DNA of 64,000 nucleotides from Nocardia alba NBRC 108234 (GCF_001612665.1 NZ_BDAX01000001.1:248001-312000); one strand, 5' to 3'. Counted from the first letter of the stretch, positions 32,407 to 41,365 are shown. Numbers and translations: made by a program. The notes: generated by a model not told the origin, from the sequence alone.

Positions 32407-34101
32407 TCAGCCCGGTGTGGGCGCGGCGAGTTCGCGAAGGGAGGCCAGGAACAGTTCGTCCATGCGCGGGCTCAGTTCGCTCAGGGTGGCCGCGCCGGCA
32501 TGGCCGACGGAGCCGAAGACGCGTTCGAGGGCGTCGGCGGGCGTGGTGGCGCCGATGGACAGGCACAGGCACGCCACGCCTTCGGCGCGCAGTTCCTCGA
32601 GCGCCTTCGCGGCGTCGGCCTCGGCGTAGCGGCCCTCGTAGCCGTCGTCGTAGGGGCAGCCGTCCGACAGCACCACCAACAGCCGATTCTGTGTTCCCGC
32701 TTCGTTTTTCAGAATCTCGCCCGCGCCACGGATCCCTGCCCCGAGCCGGGTGTAGTTCGAGGGCGCGAGCTGATTGAGTCTGGCTCGACCGACCGCGCCG
32801 AAGCGCTGGTCGAAGGTCTTGATCGCCGGCAGGTACACCGCGTGGCGGCCCTCGGAGCGGAAGGCGTACACCGCGACGCGGTCACCGAGCTCTTCGAGCG
32901 TCACGGCCAGGGTGGCGGCCGCGCGCCGCTGGTGCTCGTGCACGGACAGGCCCTCCAGGTCGGCGTCGGTGGACGAGCCGGAGGCGTCGAGCAGGATCAT
33001 GACGCCGAGATTGCGTTCGAGCCTGCGGTGTTCGAGATACACGTTCTCCGGCCGTGAGTAGCCCGAACGCAGATCGACGAACAGGTCGATGAGCGCCTCG
33101 ATATCGAGCTCGTCACCATCTGGTCGCCCGCGCAGCACCTTCGGGCCGAGCCCGACCCGAGCCAGCCGCCGCCGCAGCACATCGTCTTCCGGTACGCGAG
33201 CTGCCGCGATATCGGTGGGTGCGGTCAGCGGGAAATCGACGACCCGGCACCAATCCGGTTTGTACCGGTTGTTGAACACGTCCCACTCGGGATGGAGAGC
33301 GCCGCCGATTCCGGCGGCGGCGCCCGGCTTGTCGGTGTCGGTGAACACGATTCGGGTGGGCAGCGGCCGGGCGTTGGGGCCGACCATCCGCGCCCGCCGT
33401 ACCGCGCTGACCGGTGCCTCGGTGCCGCCGGGCGAGTCACCGTCCGAACGCGAACTGCCCATGGCCTTGCGCAGGAATTCCATCGCCGATTTGCCGCTGA
33501 AGAGGGGATTCTCGAAGAGTTTGAGAATCTTGCTCTCGTCGGACTTCTCGACGCTGTCCTCGATCTCGTCGTCGGCCTCGGGGATTTCGCTGAGGTCGAA
33601 CTCCAGGCGCAGTTCGCGCTCGCTCGCTCGCCCGCCCGGACCGGGGTCCGAGGCCACCAGCTGGGAGGGTTTGAGGGTGCCGAACCAGGCGGGCGGCTCC
33701 TCGACCGGTGTTTTCCCCTTGGCTGCCGCGAGCGAATCCGCGGCAGTCGTGGTCGCGGGGGTGCCGCGGAGCCCGACCTCGGTGACGAGCGGAAGCCGTT
33801 GGGCGAGTTCGGTGAGGACACGATGGCCTTCGAGCGCCAGATAGCGACGAGCCGCCGTCGGACGCCCGCGCAATGACCGCACCAATGCCGGATCCAGGCT
33901 CCCGGCGCCGAGCAGTGCGCTCTGCACGAGCATTTCGCGGCGTTGCTCGGCATCGGTCGCGCCGCCCGACACGAACACGATATGGCCGTTCGTGTACGGG
34001 ATCCCGCCCGCCGGCAGCTCTGCGATACCCACAGACCTGCCGGCGAGATAGGTGGCCAGGAGCCTGAACCGCTCCGGCCCGTTCGGATCGTTGTCGATCA
34101 T
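32407..34101 (-). CDS. VWA-domain protein, NorD/CbbO/CoxE-type partner of the AAA+ ATPase
   Basis: 564 residues. The N-terminal half is helical and ends in an acidic linker (EIPEADDEIEDSVEKSDESK, about 200). The C-terminal VWA domain (about residues 370-560) has the metal-ion-dependent adhesion site LLDASGSSTDAD (DxSxS), a later YTRLGAG threonine and VVLSDGCPYDD. Proteins of this type pair with CbbQ/NorQ AAA+ ATPases to remodel or load metal into a target enzyme. The start overlaps the ATPase stop by ATGA. No metal-enzyme gene other than the AveC-like one lies in the operon, so that protein or an Mce component is the best candidate client (inference). Confidence 0.85.
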   Translation of the reverse strand: MIDNDPNGPERFRLLATYLAGRSVGIAELPAGGIPYTNGHIVFVSGGATDAEQRREMLVQSALLGAGSLDPALVRSLRGRPTAARRYLALEGHRVLTELAQRLPLVTEVGLRGTPATTTAADSLAAAKGKTPVEEPPAWFGTLKPSQLVASDPGPGGRASERELRLEFDLSEIPEADDEIEDSVEKSDESKILKLFENPLFSGKSAMEFLRKAMGSSRSDGDSPGGTEAPVSAVRRARMVGPNARPLPTRIVFTDTDKPGAAAGIGGALHPEWDVFNNRYKPDWCRVVDFPLTAPTDIAAARVPEDDVLRRRLARVGLGPKVLRGRPDGDELDIEALIDLFVDLRSGYSRPENVYLEHRRLERNLGVMILLDASGSSTDADLEGLSVHEHQRRAAATLAVTLEELGDRVAVYAFRSEGRHAVYLPAIKTFDQRFGAVGRARLNQLAPSNYTRLGAGIRGAGEILKNEAGTQNRLLVVLSDGCPYDDGYEGRYAEADAAKALEELRAEGVACLCLSIGATTPADALERVFGSVGHAGAATLSELSPRMDELFLASLRELAAPTPG

Positions 34102-34913
34102 GGCCGGCCGAGGACGGCGTCGACGAGTTCGCCGAGGGCGGCGACGATATCCGCATCATCCGAGAGCGCCTGCACCACAGCCGATTGCACGGCGGTACGC
34201 AGGGCCAATCCGCCCGCGACGAGGCCGCCGGCGAGGATCAGCATCCGGGTGGAGGACACCTCGCGCAGCGGCGAGTTGTCCAGGTTGCGGATGGCGCTGC
34301 CGACCGCGACCAATGCCCGCGCGGTCTCGGCGTCGACCCCGGCTTCGTGGGCGATCACCTCGCGCTCGATCTCGGGCGGCGGGAAGCCGAGTTCGATCGC
34401 GACGAAGCGCTGCCGAGTCGACTCCTTGAGGTTCTTCAGCACACTCTGATAGCCGGGGTTGTAGGAGATCACCAGCTGAAACCCGGGCGCCGCGGGCAAG
34501 GTCACGCCGAGTCGGTCGACCGGGAGTTCGCGGCGGTGATCAGCGAGCGGGTGGATCACCACGGTGGTGTCCTGGCGCGCCTCCACGACCTCGTCCAGAT
34601 AGAAGATGGCGCCCGCACGCACCGCCCGCGTCAACGGCCCGTCCACCCAGACCGTTTCGCCGCCCTTGAGCAGGAAACGTCCGACCAGATCCGCCGAGGT
34701 CATGTCCTCGTGTCCGGCGACAGTGATCAGTTCGCGGCCGAGCTCGGCGGCCATGGTTTCCACGAAGCGGGTCTTTCCGCAGCCCGTGGGGCCCTTGAGC
34801 AGCAGCGGGAGGCCGCCGACGGCCGCCGCCCGGAAGACCTCGACTTCGTCGCCGACCGCCCGATAGAACGGTGCCCGCGGAACATCGAGTACAGCGCTGG
34901 CTCGATTGGTCAT
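34098..34913 (-). CDS. CbbQ/NirQ/NorQ-type MoxR-family AAA+ ATPase
   Basis: 271 residues. Walker A GPTGCGKT is at about residues 41-48, Walker B IFYLDEVVEA near 100, and an arginine-finger region RQRFVAIELGFPPPEIE near 165. LISYNPGYQSVLKNLKESTRQRF is typical of CbbQ/NorQ ATPases that form hexamers with a VWA partner. ATG 34913 follows AAAGGAAACTGAC, one base after the AveC-like gene's stop. Close coupling to both neighbours (TGA-c-ATG, ATGA) implies fixed stoichiometry. Function in this operon is unknown; known family roles are activation of Rubisco, NO reductase or CO dehydrogenase. Confidence 0.9.
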   Translation of the reverse strand: MTNRASAVLDVPRAPFYRAVGDEVEVFRAAAVGGLPLLLKGPTGCGKTRFVETMAAELGRELITVAGHEDMTSADLVGRFLLKGGETVWVDGPLTRAVRAGAIFYLDEVVEARQDTTVVIHPLADHRRELPVDRLGVTLPAAPGFQLVISYNPGYQSVLKNLKESTRQRFVAIELGFPPPEIEREVIAHEAGVDAETARALVAVGSAIRNLDNSPLREVSSTRMLILAGGLVAGGLALRTAVQSAVVQALSDDADIVAALGELVDAVLGRP

Positions 34914-34914
34914 G

Positions 34915-36096
34915 TCAGTTTCCTTTGTCGGTGTCGGCGAAGGGAACGATCTTCGGCAATTCCGCACCGTCGGGCAGAACGAGTTTCCCGTTCGAATCTA
35001 TGTAGCCGCTGTTGCGGAAGGGGACCGGCAGATCGGGATGCGGGCAGAGCCGGTCGGTGCCTTCACCGCAGATGCCCATGTTGAAGTACGAGCGCTTCTG
35101 GATGTCCTCGGGCCAGGGATCGGTGTGCAGGGCGAAGAACTGCGCGGGCAGGTTGTAGCCCACGAAGAAGAAGGTGCTGACGGCCGCGAAGATCGCCAGA
35201 AAGCGCGTGAACTGTTGTTTGACGAATCCGCCCTGGATCTGGTCCAGGCCGCGCTCGACGATGGTCCGGCCGCGGTCGTCGGTGAAATAGCGCAGCGAGC
35301 AGAGGCCGGCCTGAACGCCGCCCCACATGAGCCCCTCGTACAGCGGCCACTGGTAATAGGTGCCGGCATTGATCGACCATGCCTGGAGTGCGCCGGGGTA
35401 GGTGAAAAGGCCCATCGGCATCAGGAACAAACCCTCGATGACGAGATCGAAGAAGAATGTCCAGACGAGCAGCGCGCCGATCAGTCCCATGGTGCTGATA
35501 TTCGGGAAGCGCTTCTTGACCGTTCGCATCACCCAGCAGCCGAGGATCGTGCACAGCAGCACGCCATAGGAATAGCCCGGTGCGTTCATCAGGATCGGCT
35601 CGGCCATCATGGCGCCCGGTTCGCCATAGGATTGCCAGCCCGGGACGTCCTGCACCCATGAGCCCATGTTGAACATCCAGGTGTTGTACGTGCTCCACGT
35701 ATTGAAGTAATTGAGCAGCGGATCCTGGAAGAACATCAGACCGCAGGCCACGAACAGCATGCCGTCGAGCGTGATTCGCCGCTCACGCAGCCATGGCCGG
35801 ATGATGAAGAAATACGCGCCGATCGGCAGACCGAGCAGGATCACGCCGGTCCAGACGGTGAGAATCACCTTCATGAAAGTCGGCGGATCGCTCGGTCCGG
35901 CGGGCACGCGTTCGAAATTGGGTCCGGTGACCCAGCGCAGCCACACGTATATCTGGAAGGCGAGGATCAACCCACCGAGAGTTGCCCAGATTTTCACCGC
36001 TTTGCTGGTGCCCTGAACTTTTGCGCCGAGGGCGGCCACGTTGCTGAGCGGCTCGGTGACGGTGTTTCCCTTTTTGAGCTCTGATGGTCCGCTCAC
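34915..36096 (-). CDS. AveC-like multi-spanning membrane protein
   Basis: 393-residue integral membrane protein with about six to seven hydrophobic segments (about 22-40, 65-85, 103-120, 170-190, 200-222, 300-320). Characteristic runs include FFQDPLLNYFNTWSTYN, NMGSWVQDVPGW and VIEGLFLMPMGLF. I recognise it as the AveC-like spirocyclase family by overall pattern, from memory of actinobacterial homologues, so the name is tentative. AveC itself makes a spiroketal in avermectin. GTG 36096 has GAGGAGG six bases upstream; an ATG-less extension to 36204 is rejected. As the first gene of the operon that ends with MceF, it could be a membrane enzyme acting on the imported lipid. Confidence 0.62.
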   Translation of the reverse strand: MSGPSELKKGNTVTEPLSNVAALGAKVQGTSKAVKIWATLGGLILAFQIYVWLRWVTGPNFERVPAGPSDPPTFMKVILTVWTGVILLGLPIGAYFFIIRPWLRERRITLDGMLFVACGLMFFQDPLLNYFNTWSTYNTWMFNMGSWVQDVPGWQSYGEPGAMMAEPILMNAPGYSYGVLLCTILGCWVMRTVKKRFPNISTMGLIGALLVWTFFFDLVIEGLFLMPMGLFTYPGALQAWSINAGTYYQWPLYEGLMWGGVQAGLCSLRYFTDDRGRTIVERGLDQIQGGFVKQQFTRFLAIFAAVSTFFFVGYNLPAQFFALHTDPWPEDIQKRSYFNMGICGEGTDRLCPHPDLPVPFRNSGYIDSNGKLVLPDGAELPKIVPFADTDKGN

Positions 36097-36210
36097 AGCG
36101 CACCTCCTCGATGAATTGATGTGGTCCGATGTGCGTCGATACGCGCGAAATTCGGAATGGAATCGGCGAAGGCCGTAGAAGTCGATGGGAGAGTCATCGA
36201 TCACGCTCCT

Positions 36211-36259
36211 GGAGTATCTGTTCCGTCAGAAATATACCATCAAGTATCTGAGATACTCC
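36211..36259. promoter_or_regulatory. TetR-type operator at the mce operon head
   Basis: Perfect palindrome AGTATCT-G-AGATACT at 36243-36257, plus a third half-site copy GGAGTATCT at 36211-36219 that matches the right arm in reverse. It lies between the AveC-like operon (minus) and the tetR gene at 36293 (plus), the classical position for autoregulation and control of the divergent operon. Confidence 0.7.
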
Positions 36260-36279
36260 AGAGTTTCTTAGATTCGTGC

Positions 36280-36285
36280 CATAAT
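36280..36285 (+). promoter_or_regulatory. -10 element for a leaderless tetR transcript
   Basis: CATAAT lies seven bases before the ATG at 36293, with no ribosome-binding sequence between. Transcription would begin at or next to the start codon, the common leaderless arrangement in actinobacteria. No clear -35 box is visible; the operator overlaps that position. Confidence 0.5.
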
Positions 36286-36292
36286 CGCTGAC

Positions 36293-36895
36293 ATGGCTGA
36301 GCGATGGACCAGGGAGCGGAGACTCGAGCGCACCAAGGGGCTGCTCCTCGAGGCCGCCGAAGCGGTATTTGCCGAAAAGGGTTTCGCGGCGGCCACACTC
36401 GATGACATCGCCCATGCCGCCGGCTACACGAAGGGCGCGATCTACAAGCACTTCGCCACCAAGGAGGAATTGTTCCTCGGGGTGAACGATCGATACATGC
36501 AGCGCTACTTCGATACCTTCACCGAGGTGCTCGCGGCGGCATCGCGGGTGGGCACCGAGGAACTGGACCGGGTGGGTGAGCTGTGGCGTCGGCTCGGTGC
36601 CGACCGCGGTACCGACCATGCCGCCCTCGGTATGGAATTCACCCTGTACCTGTTGCGTAATCCCGAGGTCAGGGAACGGGTGGCGGCTCGTCAGGAAGAG
36701 ACCGTGGAAGCGCTGGGGCAGTTCATCATCGAGAATCTGGACCGGCTGGGCGCGACCTCGCTGATTCCGCCGATGACGATGGCCAGGGTGATCATCCACA
36801 CCACACCCTCCGTCGTACTCGGCAGCGAGCTCGACAGCGTCGACCTCTACGGGCCGATCCTCGAGATGTACATGTCGGCGATCAAGCTGCCCTGA
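36293..36895 (+). CDS. TetR/AcrR-family transcriptional regulator
   Basis: 200 residues. The helix-turn-helix is in residues about 28-52 (AATLDDIAHAAGYTKGAIYKHFATKEELF). A ligand-binding domain with several methionines and an arginine-rich helix (EVRERVAARQEETVEAL) follows. It is divergent from the AveC-CbbQ-VWA-mce operon, with a perfect palindrome between, so it very likely represses that operon and itself. The inducing ligand is unknown but is probably the imported compound or a CoA derivative. Confidence 0.93.
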   Translation: MAERWTRERRLERTKGLLLEAAEAVFAEKGFAAATLDDIAHAAGYTKGAIYKHFATKEELFLGVNDRYMQRYFDTFTEVLAAASRVGTEELDRVGELWRRLGADRGTDHAALGMEFTLYLLRNPEVRERVAARQEETVEALGQFIIENLDRLGATSLIPPMTMARVIIHTTPSVVLGSELDSVDLYGPILEMYMSAIKLP

Positions 36896-36918
36896 TCGGC
36901 AATCCCGGCCCCGGCCGC

Positions 36919-38433
36919 TCATGTGCCGCGAATCCCGTTCGATGGGACCGTCGCGTGGATAGTCGCCTGCGGCAGCGCGGAATTCGCCGCGGGACGGATC
37001 GACAGCGACACGGTGTCGAGGTAGCCCTCGAGACCCTCGGCGCCGAACTCGCGGCCGATGCCGCTGTTCTTGACGCCGCCGAAAGGCGCCACCGGATCCA
37101 TGCTGTAGGGCTCGTTGACGCCGACGGTGCCCGCGCGCACTCGGCGCGCGATCGCGGTGGCGCGCTCGAGATCGGGTGACCACACCGATCCCGAGAGCCC
37201 GTACTCACTGTCATTGGCCAGGCGCAGGGCGTGTTCGTCGTCGGTGTAGGTGATCACGCTCAGGACCGGGCCGAAGATCTCCTCCTGGGCGATCCGCATG
37301 GCATTGTCCACGTCGGCGAACAGGGTGGGCCGGACGTACCAGCCGCGCTCGATGCCCTCGGGCAGGTCGCTGCCGCCGACGAGGACGCGCGCTCCTTCGC
37401 GCTGTCCCAGGTCGATGTAGTCGCGTACGCGCTGCTGTTGACGCTGTGAGACCATCGGACCGACTCGGGTCGCCGGATCGAACGGGTCACCGATAGTGAG
37501 GTTTTCGATGGTCTCCACCAACGCGTCGACGAATTCTTCGCGGCGGTGTGCGGGCACGAGGACTCGGGTCTGGGCGACGCAGGCCTGGCCGCTGTTCATC
37601 AGCCCGGCCACCATCATGCCGGTCGCCACGGCATAGGGATCGGCGTCGTCGAGCACCACCGCGGCTGATTTGCCGCCGAGTTCGAGGCTGACTTTGCGCA
37701 GCGCCGCGCCGCAGACCTCGGCGACTTGCCTACCGGCCCCGGTGGATCCGGTGAACGAGACCTTGTCCACGCCCGGGTGCGCGACCAGGTGCCGGCCGAC
37801 TTCCCGTCCGGCGGGCAGGATGCTGACCACCCCGGGCGGCAACCCGACCTGATCGAGCAGCTCAGCCATGTGATGCGCGTCCAGCGCCGTCTCCGGCGAC
37901 GGCTTGAGCACCACCGTGCATCCGGCGAGGAGTGCGGGAATCAGCTTGCCCACCATCAGGAACATCGGCATGTTCCAGGGGATGATCGCGGCCACGACCC
38001 CGACGGGTTCGTGGCCGACGACCACATCACGGCCGAGGAATCCGGCTCTGGTCTCACGCCACCGGTATTCGGCCGCGGTGTCGGCGAAAGCGCTCATCAT
38101 GATCCCGGGCAGCTTGGCGTGCGCCGAGCGCGAGAAGGTGATCGGCGCACCCATTTCGGTGGTGATCAGCTGCGCGAGTTCGTCTTCTCGGGCGCGGTAG
38201 CACCGCACCAGCTCGCGGATGATCGCCACGCGCTCGTGCGGATCCGTGCGGGGCCACGGTCCGGTGTCGAACGCCGCGCGCGCGGCCGCGACCGCGCGAT
38301 CGACATCGGCGGTCGTCGGGTCGGCGACCCGGGCGATGACCTGCTCGGTGTGCGGCGAGATCACCTCGACCGTCTCGTCGGTGGCTGGGTCGACCCAGCG
38401 ACCGCCGATGTAGAGCTGCTGACGTGGCGACAT
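36919..38433 (-). CDS. aldehyde dehydrogenase family protein
   Basis: 504-residue NAD(P)-dependent aldehyde dehydrogenase. It has catalytic cysteine in NSGQACVAQTRVLV (about residue 287), glutamate in SLELGGKSAAVVL (about 253), FTGSTGAGRQVAEV and AIIPWNMPMFLMVGKLIPAL. It is the last gene of the block that starts at 45240, 55 bases after the amidohydrolase. A separate tail of about 25 residues (LSIRPAANSALPQATIHATV) extends past the usual C-terminus. It converges with the tetR gene ending at 36895. Confidence 0.92.
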   Translation of the reverse strand: MSPRQQLYIGGRWVDPATDETVEVISPHTEQVIARVADPTTADVDRAVAAARAAFDTGPWPRTDPHERVAIIRELVRCYRAREDELAQLITTEMGAPITFSRSAHAKLPGIMMSAFADTAAEYRWRETRAGFLGRDVVVGHEPVGVVAAIIPWNMPMFLMVGKLIPALLAGCTVVLKPSPETALDAHHMAELLDQVGLPPGVVSILPAGREVGRHLVAHPGVDKVSFTGSTGAGRQVAEVCGAALRKVSLELGGKSAAVVLDDADPYAVATGMMVAGLMNSGQACVAQTRVLVPAHRREEFVDALVETIENLTIGDPFDPATRVGPMVSQRQQQRVRDYIDLGQREGARVLVGGSDLPEGIERGWYVRPTLFADVDNAMRIAQEEIFGPVLSVITYTDDEHALRLANDSEYGLSGSVWSPDLERATAIARRVRAGTVGVNEPYSMDPVAPFGGVKNSGIGREFGAEGLEGYLDTVSLSIRPAANSALPQATIHATVPSNGIRGT

Positions 38434-38488
38434 TGCTACCTCGGATCTGATGCGCGTATTCGGACTGCGGTCGAACGGTTTTCGCTGA

Positions 38489-39733
38489 TCAGGGCTTCTT
38501 GTAGACCCGGCCGTCCTTCATGACGAACCGAACGTCCTCGATGGTCGTGATGTCGGCGGTGGGGTCCCCGGGTACGGCGATGATGTCGGCCAGCAGCCCG
38601 GGCGCCAGCCGTCCTCGGTCGTCGACGCCGATCAGTTCGGCGCTGACGATCGTCGCCGCGCGCAGCGCCTGCGCCGGTGTCATGCCGCGGTCGACCAGCG
38701 CCCACAGTTCTTTGGCGTTGTGGCCGTGCGGAACCGCGGGCGCGTCGGTGCCGCAGGCGATCTTGACACCGGCGCGGATGGCCTTGCGCAGGGTCTCGCG
38801 CGCCCGTGGGAAGACCTCGGCGGCCTTCTTCTGCAGCGCGGGTGCGGCTTTGGAGACATCGAGCCCTTCGGAGAGGTAGCTCGTGGGCACCAGGAAGGTG
38901 CCCTGCTCGACCATCAGCGCGATGGTGTCGTCCTCGGCGAGGGAGCCGTGCTCGATGCAGTCGACCCCGGCGCGCAGGCAGGCGCGGATGCCCGCGTCGC
39001 CGTGGGCGTGCGCGGCCACGTGCACCCCGGCCCGATGCGCCTCGTCGACGATCGCGGCCAGTTCCTCGTCGGAGTACTGCTGCGCTCCGGCGACGGTGCC
39101 GTGCGACATCACCCCGCCCGATGCCGAGATCTTGATGACCTCGGCGCCGTATTTGATCTGGTAGCGCACGGATTCGCGGACCTGCGGCACGCCGTTGGCG
39201 CGGCCCTCCTCCACCGTGATCGGCATGATGTGCGGGGCCAGACGCTGGAACATCGTCGGATCGAGGTGACCGCCGGTCGGGGTGATGGCGTGCCCGGCCG
39301 ACACGATGCGCGGGCCCTCCAGCCAGCCCTGTTCGATCGCGCGGTGCAGATCCACATCCAGCAGATAGCCGCCGGTCTTCACCATCAGGCCGAGGTTGCG
39401 GACGGTGGTGAATCCGGCGTGCAGGGTGACGCGGGCGTTCACCGAGGCCCGCAGTGTCCGATAGACCGGATCGTCCTGCACACCGTGCATCGGGTTGGGC
39501 AATCCCGAGGGATTGTCGGGCCCGCCGATGAGCAGGTTGACCTCCATATCCATCAATCCGGGCAGCAGCGTGAGCGCACCGAGATCGATGACCTGCGCGT
39601 CGGCGGGCACCTCGACCGGGTTGATCGCGGTGATCCGGTTGTCGTCGACGACGATCACCGCCGGCGTGTGCCGCTGCCCGGTCTCGACGTCGACCCAGGC
39701 CGCGGCCCGCAGCACGATGGACCGGCCGCTCAC
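38489..39733 (-). CDS. amidohydrolase-superfamily protein lacking the HxH metal motif
   Basis: 414 residues, imidazolonepropionase/prolidase-like amidohydrolase fold. It has a PGLMDMEVNLLIGG segment at about residue 63, where family members usually have D-x-H-x-H; here both histidines are replaced (E and N). Other metal positions remain: EVIKISASGG (lysine about 188), VAAHAHGDA (about 225), CIEHGSLAED (about 245) and ACGTDAPAV (about 312). GTG 39733 overlaps the small-protein stop by GTGA; a longer frame to 39799 lies in that gene. It may be a mononuclear or otherwise altered hydrolase, or a subfamily trait that I cannot check. Confidence 0.85.
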   Translation of the reverse strand: MSGRSIVLRAAAWVDVETGQRHTPAVIVVDDNRITAINPVEVPADAQVIDLGALTLLPGLMDMEVNLLIGGPDNPSGLPNPMHGVQDDPVYRTLRASVNARVTLHAGFTTVRNLGLMVKTGGYLLDVDLHRAIEQGWLEGPRIVSAGHAITPTGGHLDPTMFQRLAPHIMPITVEEGRANGVPQVRESVRYQIKYGAEVIKISASGGVMSHGTVAGAQQYSDEELAAIVDEAHRAGVHVAAHAHGDAGIRACLRAGVDCIEHGSLAEDDTIALMVEQGTFLVPTSYLSEGLDVSKAAPALQKKAAEVFPRARETLRKAIRAGVKIACGTDAPAVPHGHNAKELWALVDRGMTPAQALRAATIVSAELIGVDDRGRLAPGLLADIIAVPGDPTADITTIEDVRFVMKDGRVYKKP

Positions 39734-40065
39734 AGGGCGGGCTCGATCACGCAGGTCAACGACGCCGACCCGGTGTCCGGGATGCGCGGCTGTCGCCACA
39801 CCTCGATGGGAAACGACACCTGAATCATCGAATACAGCAGGTACATCAGGTTTTTGGCGTCCTCGGGCATGTCGTCGATCGAGAACTTGTCGCAGTAGGT
39901 GAGCGCGTCCTCGGCCCGTGCGGAGATCGCGTCGTAGAACCGCTGCATATCGGGCATCGTGGAGCCCAAGCGCTGGTCGTAGCGTTGGGTTTCGTCAGCC
40001 AGACACCATTTCTCGGCGAACTGCTCGAGATCGCCGAATTCGATCGGCAGTAGCTGCGCGCTCAC
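39730..40065 (-). CDS. small helical protein paired with Rieske oxygenase (copy 2)
   Basis: 111 residues of a family I do not recognise. It is paralogous to the gene at 42226-42561. Shared segments are FGDLEQFAEKWCLADETQRY, RAEDALTYCDKFSIDDMPEDA and LLYSMIQVSF, with conserved cysteines in WCL and YCDKF. GTG 40065 overlaps the Rieske alpha-subunit stop by GTGA. Each of the two copies is directly downstream of a Rieske alpha gene, the place of the usual beta subunit, but I see no SnoaL-like beta-subunit pattern. A role as an electron-transfer partner, chaperone or replacement small subunit is inference. Confidence 0.75.
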   Translation of the reverse strand: MSAQLLPIEFGDLEQFAEKWCLADETQRYDQRLGSTMPDMQRFYDAISARAEDALTYCDKFSIDDMPEDAKNLMYLLYSMIQVSFPIEVWRQPRIPDTGSASLTCVIEPAL

Positions 40066-41333
40066 CGCTTGGCCTCCGTACGCTCGCGCTGATAGTCGCC
40101 GACCCAGTCCGCGGCCACCTTGTGCAGGTGCCGCAGCAGGATCTCCTGGTCGTTGAGCTGGAATGTCGTCACCGCGCGCGACTCGAGCATGAGCTGGGTC
40201 GCTTCCAGCGTCGAAGAGTCCTGCAGCCCATATTCTTTGAAGGTGACGGCCGCCATTTCGCGGGCGACGCGATCGCGGGGTGTACGGGCGGGCGTGAAGT
40301 ACAGGTTGCCCTCGAAAATGTGGGTGTTGTGCGAGGTCGGCCAGTACTGGTAGGTGAGATACCAGCCGCCGGACCAGATGAGAATGGTGAAATTCGGCCA
40401 CAGCTGGAACGAATCCAGCCCCCATGGGTCACAGCCCGCGGGGTTGAGCCCGGCCGGCATCGCACCGAGATCGGGCACGTCCCAGGGGCCGAACAGGCCA
40501 CTACGGGTGATGTCCTCCATGGGTTTACGCATCGACGCGTCGAGTTCCCAGGTCACCACCCCGGAGGTGCTGACCAGCCGGTGCGGCCCGTCGAGCTGGT
40601 AGTGCGGTGCTTCGAATCCGGCCTGCTGGGCGGCCACGGAGAAATTGTCCGGCGTCTGCTTTCCGTGCAGAATCGGCGCGTGGTAGAACTCCTGGAACGC
40701 GTCCAGGTAGAGCTTCCAATTGGCGCCGACCTCGGCCTTGTAGGAATAGCGTTCGGTCAGCGCGTCGAACGGATATCCCTCGAGACCGGTCACCATCGGG
40801 CCCAGGAACTCGCGCAGTGTCTGACGTGGTTGCGCGGCGAGATTGATGAAGATGAACCCCGACCAGACCTCACAGTGCACGCGCGCGAGCCCGAGGCTGT
40901 CCTTGTCCAGGTCGAAGAACTCGCTCTCCTGCTGCACGAAGGTCAGCGCGCCGTCGAGACCGTAGCGCCAGCCGTGGTATTTGCAGGTGAACTGGCGGCA
41001 GGTGCCTGAGGTCTCCTCGCGGGGAAACTCGTTCCACACCAGCTTGTTTCCGCGATGCCGGCAGATGTTGTGGAAGGCGTTGACACTGCCGTCGCGATCG
41101 CGCACCAGGATGATCGAGGAGTGCGCGGCGTGGATTTCCTTGGTGAAATAGCTGCCGGTGCGTGGCAGCTGTTCGATGCGACCGACATTGAGCCAGGCGC
41201 GTTTGAAGATCGCGTCGCGCTCGAGTTCGAAGAACTCCGGCGAGATCGAGTCCTCGTAGGACATCGGCGCGGTGCCGAGTTCGGGGTAGTGCTGGGTCCA
41301 GCTACCCTCTGCGGGTTTGGGCCAACGAGCCAT
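40062..41333 (-). CDS. Rieske non-haem iron oxygenase, alpha subunit (copy 2)
   Basis: 423 residues. Rieske 2Fe-2S ligands are C91, H93 (CRHRGNKL) and C117, H120 (CKYHGWRY). The catalytic iron site is in NWKLYLDAFQEFYHAPILH, with H218 and H223 and a bridging Glu (E215) where classical enzymes have Asp. Glu in that position is known in quaternary-amine oxygenases. The gene is 61 percent or so alike by eye to its paralogue at 42558, with the same segments throughout. ATG 41333 lies 32 bases after the TauD gene. No ferredoxin or reductase gene is adjacent, so a general reductase must supply electrons. Confidence 0.92.
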   Translation of the reverse strand: MARWPKPAEGSWTQHYPELGTAPMSYEDSISPEFFELERDAIFKRAWLNVGRIEQLPRTGSYFTKEIHAAHSSIILVRDRDGSVNAFHNICRHRGNKLVWNEFPREETSGTCRQFTCKYHGWRYGLDGALTFVQQESEFFDLDKDSLGLARVHCEVWSGFIFINLAAQPRQTLREFLGPMVTGLEGYPFDALTERYSYKAEVGANWKLYLDAFQEFYHAPILHGKQTPDNFSVAAQQAGFEAPHYQLDGPHRLVSTSGVVTWELDASMRKPMEDITRSGLFGPWDVPDLGAMPAGLNPAGCDPWGLDSFQLWPNFTILIWSGGWYLTYQYWPTSHNTHIFEGNLYFTPARTPRDRVAREMAAVTFKEYGLQDSSTLEATQLMLESRAVTTFQLNDQEILLRHLHKVAADWVGDYQRERTEAKR

Positions 41334-41365
41334 GATGTACTCCTGAAAAAAGCGGTATCGGTGGG

